A stretch of 64,000 nucleotides of DNA, from NCBI RefSeq assembly GCF_019976755.1, contig NZ_AP023441.1, positions 3,841,501 to 3,905,500 of the forward strand, read 5' to 3'. Under the pieces are notes generated by a model. That model was not told where the DNA came from, did not search any database, and saw only the letters and a list, made by a program, of their open reading frames with translations. This DNA is from Nostoc sp. MS1. GTDB taxonomy: Bacteria > Cyanobacteriota > Cyanobacteriia > Cyanobacteriales > Nostocaceae. Each line of letters opens with the position of its first letter. The first letter of the stretch is position 1. The translations under genes and the position numbers were made by a program. Shown one piece after another: positions 53,150-60,846 of the stretch.

Positions 53150-55630
53150 CTAAGCTATAACAACCCCATAATTAAAAGACTTGCTAAACTCTTCAAAAGA
53201 CAGGTCAATGAATCCATCGTTAGTACCACTTATTGTTCTACCATCTACACCCCAAGGATTACGCACTACAAATCTTTTTTCACCATTAGTACTAGTATAA
53301 ACATTTGTCACTGAGTAAGCGTGGTCGCCTACAATATAGGTTGTACCACTGCCTATTGTGGCTGTAGTTACAGCCTTGCCATTAGCTAGAGCTGCGTCAA
53401 TAGCAGAAAAACAATTAATGTTTGTTGGATCAGCAGTAGTAAATTTATTTCCAGTAATAAACTGAAGAGGACGAGAAAGCGAATCACCGTTCCCAATAAG
53501 GTTATAACCAGCCTTGCCGTCTCTCCATTCACGCCATTGAGCATAAGCTTTTTCAACTAAAGCCACCCAAAGAACATTATTATTTCTTTTAGCAGCTACA
53601 CTGGTAGCGATACGACGATCAACTGTCACATATTGTGCTTCACCAGGCTCGAAAATTGTAGTTGAGTAAAAACGTACAGTATAAGTATTATCTCCATTAT
53701 CTGTAATCATATTATTGATAACAGAACTAGACTTGTTGCCAGAATCATCAGATTGACGACCAAAAGTTGCACCTAAAGCTGCTAAAAATGCACAATCACC
53801 TAAACCGCCTTGGTCAATATCACCAATTCGCGCTTCGTTAGCAGTGCCAAAAAGAGTACCTTGCACGACAGTATAGGTAAGATTTTTACCATTGAACACA
53901 GGTGTCGGTGCAACCGTACCCAAAAACCACTGACCAACTTTAGACTCAAAATTACTAGCACTCATATCTACAGTTGCACTATTAGCAACCTGTGTAGAGA
54001 GCCACTTCACAGGGTCTTGCAAAGTAAAAGGAGTGCTAGTACCCAACAATGTTTTGAGGTCTTTTACCTCATTAGCATCAATTGCAGAATTATCTTCTAC
54101 ATTTCTAAAGATACTCAGCATATCCTGACGGCTTAAAAGACCGTCGGTTGCTAAGTTGCGTGTCAATGTAATGAGTTGTTGGTCGAGAATATTTTTGCTA
54201 AACCAATCGTCAACAGCAGTATCAGTAGCAGTATTAGTAGCAGCTGTTGTTAGTGTAAATGTCTGTTGGATTGTATTACTAGCAGCACCAGTCTTGTCAT
54301 AGGCTATGCCTTGGAGACTATAAGTACCATCTGCGAGATTTAAGCTACCTAAAGACAAGCTGTAGTTGAAACTCGCTTTATTTGCATTACTAGAATCAGC
54401 AGTAAAGCTAGTAGCATCAGCCACATTCAACCATGTTCCGTCTGCTTTTTGAATACGGAAATCTACTCTGGATAGGTCACTGACACCATTGCTATCTGAT
54501 ACCCAAGCACTATTGACACTGAGGGTATCTGTTGGGTTGAGGCTGGTATTATCGAGCTTAAAATCGAGTGAAGTTGGTGCAAAATTCTCAAATATTTTGA
54601 GATTGTAATTAGTAGTGCCAGCTTGTGAATAGACTCTAATGAAATAATTACCACTATCTAGAGTTGTACGAATCGATTCACTGTTGCTTCCTGTTTTGTA
54701 AGAACCAGTGATAACCTCACCGCCATCAAATAAACCATTGCTGTTAGCATCTCTAATGATCTGTACATCTGCGTTAGCACTCAAGCCATCAACAGCGATA
54801 TTCAGATTACCACGAGCATTCAGACTAAAACTATAGAAATCATTGATGTTGGTTGAATCTACCTTATCTGTGAAGGTCTGAATATTAACAGTTGGAGAGA
54901 TTTTTTTATCTGTAGTTAATGTCAGCCCAGGATTATCAACATTCAAACCTAAGCGTACTGTATTACTAGCAGCACCAGTCTGGTCGTAAGCTATGGCCTG
55001 AAGAGTATAAGTACCAGCTGTTAGATTCAAGCTATTGAGAGAGAGACTGTAGCCAAAACTCGCTCTGTTGGAATTGTTAGGGTCGGCGGTAAACGTATTA
55101 GCATCAGCTACATCTATCCAACTTCCGTTAGCTCTTTGAATGCGGAAATCCACTCTGGATAGGTCGCTAACACCGTTACTATCTAATACCCAACCACTAT
55201 TGATAGTGAGGGTATCAGTTGCTTTGAGGCTTGTACTGTTGAGTTTAAAATCTAGAGAGGTTGGAGCAAAGTTTTGAAAGACTTTAAGATTGTAGTTAGT
55301 ATCGCCAGTGTTAGAATAAACCCTAATGAAATAGTTTCCGGCATCTAGAGTTGGGCGAAGCGATTCACTGCTACTTCCTGTCCTGTAAGAGCCACTGATA
55401 ACTTCGCCGCTATCAACTAAACCATTGCTGTTAGTGTCCTTAATTAACTGCACATCTGCATTAGCGCTCAAACCATCAACAGCAATATTCAGACTACTCC
55501 GAGCGGATAAACTAAAACTATAAAAATCATTAGGGTCAGTTGAGTCTACCCGGTCTGTGAAAGTTTGAAGACTAGAAGATAAGGTGAGTTTTCTAGCAGT
55601 AGTTAGTGTGTTACCCGCATTATCAGTCAT
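53150..55630 (-). CDS. Calpain-like cysteine protease with two PPC-type repeats
   Basis: An 826-residue protein. Two copies of a ~227-residue unit (about 1-230 and 231-470) each hold a bacterial pre-peptidase C-terminal (PPC) domain (TFTDRVDSTDPNDFYSFSL, GNYFIRVYSNTGDTNYNLKV) plus a beta-rich segment with LDFKLNSTSL and SLNLTAGTYTLQAIAYD. A helical linker (about 480-560) precedes a C-terminal peptidase family C2 domain with catalytic C613 (GDIDQGGLGDCAFLAAL), H770 (VGDHAYSV) and N791 (VVRNPWG); the Cys-His spacing (157) is like animal calpains. No N-terminal signal peptide; PPC domains normally mark secreted enzymes, so an unconventional (type I) export route is possible. Confidence 0.87.
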   Translation of the reverse strand: MTDNAGNTLTTARKLTLSSSLQTFTDRVDSTDPNDFYSFSLSARSSLNIAVDGLSANADVQLIKDTNSNGLVDSGEVISGSYRTGSSSESLRPTLDAGNYFIRVYSNTGDTNYNLKVFQNFAPTSLDFKLNSTSLKATDTLTINSGWVLDSNGVSDLSRVDFRIQRANGSWIDVADANTFTADPNNSNRASFGYSLSLNSLNLTAGTYTLQAIAYDQTGAASNTVRLGLNVDNPGLTLTTDKKISPTVNIQTFTDKVDSTNINDFYSFSLNARGNLNIAVDGLSANADVQIIRDANSNGLFDGGEVITGSYKTGSNSESIRTTLDSGNYFIRVYSQAGTTNYNLKIFENFAPTSLDFKLDNTSLNPTDTLSVNSAWVSDSNGVSDLSRVDFRIQKADGTWLNVADATSFTADSSNANKASFNYSLSLGSLNLADGTYSLQGIAYDKTGAASNTIQQTFTLTTAATNTATDTAVDDWFSKNILDQQLITLTRNLATDGLLSRQDMLSIFRNVEDNSAIDANEVKDLKTLLGTSTPFTLQDPVKWLSTQVANSATVDMSASNFESKVGQWFLGTVAPTPVFNGKNLTYTVVQGTLFGTANEARIGDIDQGGLGDCAFLAALGATFGRQSDDSGNKSSSVINNMITDNGDNTYTVRFYSTTIFEPGEAQYVTVDRRIATSVAAKRNNNVLWVALVEKAYAQWREWRDGKAGYNLIGNGDSLSRPLQFITGNKFTTADPTNINCFSAIDAALANGKAVTTATIGSGTTYIVGDHAYSVTNVYTSTNGEKRFVVRNPWGVDGRTISGTNDGFIDLSFEEFSKSFNYGVVIA

Positions 55631-56069
55631 AGTTATGCCTGGTTATAGTTTTTGAAAAAAAGGATGTCAGCATGAGTTAGCGTAGGGACGCAAAGCATTG
55701 CATCCTTACACGTCACCCATTTGAGATGTTGTAAAGACTTTGTGAATTGGAATTTATTTGCTGGTCAAGATAATTTGGTAAAGCACACCTTATAAATTTT
55801 TAAAAGTTCAATGCCAACATTAGATAGAGTGCAATCTGTTTAATGTTGCTTTTAAATCTTTATATTTAGCCAGGGTGCATTTACCCAATATAAAATTAGG
55901 GTATAAATACCGAATTTAAGAATAAATATCTAATAAAGTAACAATAAATATTTTTAAATAAAGAATAATTAAGTATATAAACAAGTATTTCTTTATACTT
56001 AATAATCTAGCCGTTCCTAACATGGGAGAACCTCACACAAATTGTAGATGCCAGCTTGAATAAGCAGCA

Positions 56070-56105
56070 AAAAAGACTTGAATAACTTATTCAAGTCTTT
56101 TTTTA
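56070..56105. terminator. Bidirectional terminator hairpin
   Basis: AAAAAAGACTTGAATAA pairs with TTATTCAAGTCTTTTTTT; both ends are T-runs on their own strand. It probably ends minus-strand transcripts coming from the NblB-like gene before they reach the calpain gene. Confidence 0.85.
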
Positions 56106-56300
56106 CTAATATCCAGCAGAAATATTCAAAATATTTAAGGCATATAATAGCATCAAACCTGGAAAATATAGTCTTTAATGTCTAATTTGCGGGAACTTTC
56201 TGCAAAATAAATCAAAAACCTATTTTTTCACAGCTTTGATAACTCTAGAACTTGCACACAACAGCTAAAAACATAATGTGTATAAAGATTTTACTCCCCT

Positions 56301-56325
56301 CCCCCTGTATTAGTAAGACAGGGGG
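56301..56325. terminator. GC-rich hairpin after the NblB-like gene
   Basis: CCCCCTGT (56301-56308) pairs with ACAGGGGG (56318-56325). On the minus strand it is followed by AGGGGAGTAAAATC, so there is no strong T-run; a weak terminator or pause site. Confidence 0.5.
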
Positions 56326-56361
56326 TGAGGATGGGGTTACAAGAGATTTGTCGGACTCATA

Positions 56362-57024
56362 TTAAACTGATTGTAGATATTGTTTGGCTTCAAGAGCGAT
56401 CGCTTCTACTTCATCATTCACCAGCGTCTCTAGGATAGACTTAGCCTCTGCACCACCCAAACGTCCCAAAGCTTGGGCAACACGATAACGAATTTGCCAA
56501 TCGGAACTGGTAGCATACGGAGCTAATAAGGGAACTGCTTGATTATTTCCCAACTCACCAAGAGAACTAATTGCAGCCGTTTGCACTAATTCCACATCTG
56601 AAGATAGTGCTTCTTTGAGTAGTTCAAACGATCGCGGATCTCCCATTTCTCCCAAAGCCGCAATAATACTGAATTGCACTAACCATTCTGGGGTGTTGTG
56701 ATAAAGCTGCTGTAAATCATCAAAAGCAGCTTGTAATTTCAACGCACCTAAACAGTCGGCGGCTGCGGCTTGCACATCAGCTTCTGGATCTGTTAATAAA
56801 CCGCGCAGTATATCTAACGATAAATCTAAATCCTGAGCGCCTAATGTATCGAACTGACTAACTGCTGAATACCTCACACGGGAATTACTGTCAGTAACAG
56901 CCACTTGCACTAACTCAAAAGCGATCGCAGGTTCTAAATCACGGATCTGATTTACCGCACGTAAGCGCTCACCTAAATCTTCAGAACTGAGTGATTCTCT
57001 CACCGACTCAGGGTTAATACTCAT
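56362..57024 (-). CDS. nblB: HEAT-repeat protein, NblB/CpcE-like
   Basis: A 220-residue alpha-solenoid of about five HEAT (PBS lyase-like) repeats of ~30 residues, for example SNSRVRYSAVSQFDTLGAQD, EADVQAAAADCLGALKLQAA and DWQIRYRVAQALGRLGGAEA. It belongs to the CpcE/NblB group. NblB acts in phycobilisome breakdown during nutrient stress; CpcE-type relatives attach bilins. Length and the lack of a CpcF partner favour NblB; the exact member is inferred, as is the symbol. Confidence 0.8.
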   Translation of the reverse strand: MSINPESVRESLSSEDLGERLRAVNQIRDLEPAIAFELVQVAVTDSNSRVRYSAVSQFDTLGAQDLDLSLDILRGLLTDPEADVQAAAADCLGALKLQAAFDDLQQLYHNTPEWLVQFSIIAALGEMGDPRSFELLKEALSSDVELVQTAAISSLGELGNNQAVPLLAPYATSSDWQIRYRVAQALGRLGGAEAKSILETLVNDEVEAIALEAKQYLQSV

Positions 57025-57127
57025 TTAGCTATCCTAATTTATGAACTTATTGACTGTGCCAATTTTAGATTTTAGATTGCCGATTTTAGATTTTAGATTT
57101 TTTGGTTCATACCCCGTTCTTAGTGGA

Positions 57128-57151
57128 GCCACTCTCATGGAGAGAAGTGGC
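57128..57151. repeat. Short stem-loop, relative of element at 972
   Basis: GCCACTCTCATGGAGAGAAGTGGC forms a tight hairpin and looks like the 972-1012 element with its loop deleted. Like that element it lies within ATTTTAGATT-type heptamer runs (57064-57210). Confidence 0.7.
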
Positions 57152-57215
57152 AGAAAAAATCCCAAATTTGGAGGCTCAATCTAAAATCCAAAATCCAAAA
57201 TCCAAAATTTTTTGA

Positions 57216-57674
57216 CTAACTGGCTGCCATTGCGCGGATAATATCGCCACGGGTGAGGATGCCAATAACTTGACCTGCATCATCTAGTACTGGTAAGCGG
57301 TGAATCTTGCGATCGTGCATTAGTTGGGCCGCTTGTTTCACAGACTCATCAGGCGTAATAGTCACAGGATTTTTACTCATTACTTCGCCCACAGTTTGTC
57401 CCAACGCCTTATGCAGGTCGCGGTCATAAGCAGTAGGATTCTGTAAATAGATGACACTATCTAAAAACATGAAATATGCAGGAGGAGTCACACCAGTTTC
57501 TTGCCACATTAAATCAGTCTCTGAGATAATGCCCAACAACTTACCGTCATCATCTACAACAGGTAGACCACTAATGCGTCGTTCTGCCAGAACCTTAATA
57601 GCTTCTTGTAGTGGCGTTTCTGGCTTGACAACAACAGGGTTGTGACTCATCACATCGGCAACAATTTTAGGCAT
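57216..57674 (-). CDS. Tandem CBS-domain protein
   Basis: A 152-residue protein with two CBS domains: VADVMSHNPVVVKPETPLQE (about 5-60) and VGEVMSKNPVTITPDESVKQ (about 90-148). Together they form one adenosyl-nucleotide-binding module; each has the GxxxG/D-type LLGIISETDL or VIGILTRGDI end. Stand-alone CBS pairs act as energy or redox sensors in cyanobacteria and plant plastids (CDCP-like); the target is unknown. A heptamer-rich gap separates it from the NblB-like gene. Confidence 0.9.
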   Translation of the reverse strand: MPKIVADVMSHNPVVVKPETPLQEAIKVLAERRISGLPVVDDDGKLLGIISETDLMWQETGVTPPAYFMFLDSVIYLQNPTAYDRDLHKALGQTVGEVMSKNPVTITPDESVKQAAQLMHDRKIHRLPVLDDAGQVIGILTRGDIIRAMAAS

Positions 57675-57783
57675 TGGTTCGCTGATACTCTTTTTCCAAA
57701 GTCTCTGCGCTTATTGTAGAAAATTCAGGAACTCTACTGATGTTGGTTAATAGATTGTTACGGTAGTTGACAGTTGACAGTTG

Positions 57784-58209
57784 CTATTCTCCCTTGTCTT
57801 CGTCTACTCCTCGCAATGCAGCAATAATCTCGCTATTAGCTTCAGGAAATGTAAACTGGTCTAGTTCATCTAACGTTACCCAGCGAACTTCATCACATTC
57901 CAGAGGTTGGGGAATGCCTTTGAGCCAGCAACAGTGATGTACTGTGAGAGTTACACGCAGATGGGTATAGGTGTGATCAATAGTTATGAGACGTTCGCCT
58001 ACTTCAATTGATATCCCTAGTTCTTCTTTAATTTCTCGTTGAATACATTCTTCTACACTTTCTCCTGGTTCGATTTTCCCACCTGGGAACTCCCACAAGC
58101 CACCCATTGCTCCCCCTGGACGACGGCGGTCGATTAATATTTGCTGCTGGTCGTTCCAAATGACAGCAACGCCGATAATTTTATGGGGTGGAGTAGCGAT
58201 CGCATTCAT
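57784..58209 (-). CDS. mutT: MutT-type Nudix hydrolase
   Basis: A 141-residue Nudix enzyme. The Nudix box GGKIEPGESVEECIQREIKE plus ELGI fits G(x5)E(x7)REUxEExGU. The N-terminal IGVAVIWNDQQQILIDRRRP and GGLWEFPGGK are typical of 8-oxo-dGTP diphosphatases (MutT), which keep oxidised guanine out of DNA. Substrate inferred from length and motif. Minus strand, downstream of the DUF760 gene but separated from it by a terminator. Confidence 0.9.
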   Translation of the reverse strand: MNAIATPPHKIIGVAVIWNDQQQILIDRRRPGGAMGGLWEFPGGKIEPGESVEECIQREIKEELGISIEVGERLITIDHTYTHLRVTLTVHHCCWLKGIPQPLECDEVRWVTLDELDQFTFPEANSEIIAALRGVDEDKGE

Positions 58210-58235
58210 ATTTTTCTGCTATAAATGACCAATAA

Positions 58236-58275
58236 CAAAACTCGGCAGATTTACTATATATCTACCGAGTTTTTA
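58236..58275 (-). terminator. Terminator of the DUF760 gene
   Basis: AACTCGGCAGAT pairs with ATCTACCGAGTT across TTACTAT. Both flanks are A/T runs, so it can work on either strand; it ends minus-strand reading after 58371. Confidence 0.8.
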
Positions 58276-58370
58276 CTTATTAAAAATATAACTTAATACG
58301 GTTTACATATGTTGTTCGTAGTAAGGACTTTAGTCTACACAAACTTCACCACTAAAGCGCTTACTACAAA

Positions 58371-58715
58371 CTATTCAGCTTCGTTTTGATGACTTTCACT
58401 TCCTTGTAAGACTGTTTCAAAGCTCATTCTCTGTTCAGCGTTACGCAAAAAGTAACCACTAATCATTGCTGAAGCCAACAAGCGTCCTAAATTCTCCCGG
58501 CTGGTGGTGATGGTAACACCAAAATGCTCTGGAGGTAAGTTACCCAATAATCCGACAATATTGCGTTCCATTACCTGAAAAACTTCTGGTGATGTGGGTT
58601 TAGAAAGTTGGGTAACTGTTTCTGGACTTAATGACTTAACATATTGCCACAACAAATTACTTGTTTCTGCATCGCTATCAAAAAATTCTGAAACTCTATT
58701 AAATTGGTTACTCAC
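58371..58715 (-). CDS. DUF760 protein
   Basis: A 114-residue soluble, mainly helical protein with LLWQYVKSLSPETVTQLSKP, MERNIVGLLGNLPPEHFGVT and ITTSRENLGRLLASAMISGY, the DUF760 pattern found in cyanobacteria and plant plastids. Function unknown to me. Polar acidic tail. ATG 58715. Upstream lies a spacer with a heptamer array, then the sigma-factor gene on the same strand. Confidence 0.85.
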   Translation of the reverse strand: MSNQFNRVSEFFDSDAETSNLLWQYVKSLSPETVTQLSKPTSPEVFQVMERNIVGLLGNLPPEHFGVTITTSRENLGRLLASAMISGYFLRNAEQRMSFETVLQGSESHQNEAE

Positions 58716-58897
58716 TTATTCCTCCTGCAATAACACTGCTGGCTGTGATGATAGTGACTTTAAATATATGACTTGAGTATCTGTCTATTATTGAACTTGT
58801 TTCACCGTTTGGTGTTCCTGTCACTTAATGTAACAAACTCATTCCTATACTAAAGTGGGCGTAACCGAACCATCATCAGGGGATTTTCTCACCTTTT

Positions 58898-58962
58898 GGT
58901 CATTGGTCATTAGTTATTGGTCATTAGTCCATAGTCTGAAACTCTGTTGACTGTTGACTGTT
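58898..58962. repeat. Heptamer arrays next to the sigma-factor gene
   Basis: TGGTCATTGGTCATTAGTTA and later TTGACTGTTGACTGTTGACT lie just beyond the sigma-factor stop codon (TAG at 58965-58967). Confidence 0.85.
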
Positions 58963-58964
58963 GA

Positions 58965-59963
58965 CTAACTAGCCAAATACTCATCCATGTTGGCTTTAGA
59001 CTTGCGGAGTTTGGTGAGGGCTTCTCTTTCGATTTGTCTAACTCGCTCACGGCTGATATTGAGTATTTCGCCGATTCTGGCTAGAGTTAGGGCTTGCCCA
59101 TCAATTAAGCCAAAGCGCAGTGTAATTACTTCTTTCTGTTGCGGCGTTAGTTGCTGCATCAGCACTTCTAGGTCGTTAGATAGGGAAGATTGCATGACAA
59201 ATTCTTCGGGAGAAGCGCCTGGATCTTCCAGCATCTCGCCTAGTTCGGTGTCGTAATTGTCTCCTAAGCGTAAATCTAAGGATAGGGGGAGACGGGCTTT
59301 TTCTAAGTATTCTCTGACTTGTCTGGGTGTAAGTTCTAGTTCTTGGGCTAATTCTTGGGCTGTTGGCGCACGTCCCAATCTTTGGGAAAGTTGACGTTGG
59401 GCTTTTTTAATTTTATTTAGTTTTTCGGTGATATGGATAGGTAAGCGGATGGTACGGGCTTTTTCGGCGATCGCACGGGTAATAGCTTGGCGAATCCACC
59501 AATAGGCGTAAGTGGAAAATCTATAGCCTTTGGTTGGGTCAAATTTTTCCACGCCCCGTTGCATCCCAATACTACCTTCTTGGATCAAATCCAATAAATC
59601 AACGTTGCGTTTAATGTATTTTTTGGCAACGGAAACGACAAGCCGCAAGTTGGCTTCTACCATTTTGCGTTTCGCAATTTCGCCATCGGCGATCGCTTCA
59701 TTTAAATGGGCTGAGTCTATATTCGCAGCCTTTGCCCATTCTTCTAAGCTTGGTTCACGCCCCAATTGGGTTGCCAACTCCTCTCGCACTTCCTGCAAGC
59801 TGGTGGAACGCTGTACTTGCTTACCATAACGAATTTCTTCTTCATGGCTTAAAAGGGGTACACGTCCAATCTCACGCAGGTAAGTCCGCACGAGGTCTGT
59901 GGCTGTTGGAGCGGTCTTCATGGCGCTACTCTTTGGTGATGTTGGTTCTGTTGGTAGGGTCAT
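58965..59963 (-). CDS. sigD: Group 2 sigma-70 factor, probably SigD
   Basis: From ATG 59963, 332 residues; a TTG at 59990 is an alternative start. Regions 1.2 (DLVRTYLREIGRVPLLSHEE), 2 (YGKQVQRS; YWWIRQAITRAIAEKARTIR), 3 and 4.2 (LTLARIGEILNISRERVRQI) are complete. There is no long 1.1 region, so it is a non-essential group 2 factor rather than SigA. SigD is suggested because, from memory, sigD lies next to carB in Anabaena, as it does here; SigB/SigE remain possible by sequence alone. Group 2 factors direct stress and light responses. Confidence 0.85.
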   Translation of the reverse strand: MTLPTEPTSPKSSAMKTAPTATDLVRTYLREIGRVPLLSHEEEIRYGKQVQRSTSLQEVREELATQLGREPSLEEWAKAANIDSAHLNEAIADGEIAKRKMVEANLRLVVSVAKKYIKRNVDLLDLIQEGSIGMQRGVEKFDPTKGYRFSTYAYWWIRQAITRAIAEKARTIRLPIHITEKLNKIKKAQRQLSQRLGRAPTAQELAQELELTPRQVREYLEKARLPLSLDLRLGDNYDTELGEMLEDPGASPEEFVMQSSLSNDLEVLMQQLTPQQKEVITLRFGLIDGQALTLARIGEILNISRERVRQIEREALTKLRKSKANMDEYLAS

Positions 59964-60846
59964 TAACGGATAGATGCTCTTTGCCTTCAAAGCCCAGTTA
60001 GCCTGGGATGTTGTTTGATGATTTAGGAGTTAGACACCCGATTATCTCGGCTGTTATAGGAGTTTAAATAGGTCTTTAATTGCTAGACCTTACAGTGATT
60101 CCCTCTTCCGCACAACTATCCTTGGTTAGATAAATGGCGACAAGGTTAACATTTTTGGTCTGATCATTGTATTAATAATTGTAACATTTATGAGAAAAAA
60201 TGATTCATTTAGAATTTACAAATTTATATGATTTATTTTTAGTAGCTAAAAACACATAAAAATGTAGAAATTTTGCTATTTTACTTATCCTCGTAATTTG
60301 CCAAGTTACTGAGATTAAGGTTTATTTATGAGAAAGATTTAGCAATAAAAATTGCTAACAAAAATTTCTATACAGTTTTTAACGACGGGTAGAATGCTCT
60401 AATTGTTGCTGTGAGCCTTGTCTAAGTTATGGCAAAAGGTGATTTTGCTGATAGTTTGGCTCACAACAAATATATTTGGTGATCTTTGCCATAGATAATC
60501 TCTATTGCCTTATATTTGTTAAAATATCTCAATAAAAACAATAATTATTTTTCTATAATAATTACTTAATTTTCTTTGTAAATACCGCTTAATGCAGATT
60601 TCATGATGAGAGATAGGGGAGTGAGGGGAGATGTGGTTCTCTGCGTTCGCGTAGCGTGTCGGAGACAGACGCTCCGTGTAGCTTGCTTCCACGAAGTGGT
60701 ACGGCTACGCGGTAATCGAGCGGAGTCGAGATTCACCAACCGGGAGTGAGGGGAGATAGGGAAGAATTTTTACTTACCCTATATCCAACTCTGCGGTAAG
60801 TGAACCTATATACTTCTCATCCCCCTCATCTCTTAGTTCTTAGCCC
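59964..60846. other. Spacer upstream of the sigma-factor gene
   Basis: About 880 bases. AT-rich from 60130 to 60600 with no ORF, then the dispersed repeat copy at 60640-60747 and T-rich sequence up to the carB stop. The sigma-gene promoter probably lies at 59970-60130. Confidence 0.5.
60640..60747. repeat. 90-bp dispersed repeat, copy B (inverted)
   Basis: The strand-reversed sequence (CTCCCGGTTGGTGAATCTCG, with GAAGCAAGCTACACGGAGCG) matches copy A at 37813-37902 with few changes. A CTGCGTTCGCGTAGCGTGTC flank (60641-60660) extends it. Confidence 0.8.

Larger units (their letters stand above)
55631..56361. other. Spacer with hairpins, calpain promoter region
   Basis: A 731-base gap, AT-rich at 55740-56000. 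It contains a perfect hairpin at 56070-56105 and a CCCCCTGT/ACAGGGGG hairpin at 56301-56325. No ORF. The calpain promoter is expected near 55640-55800. Confidence 0.5.
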
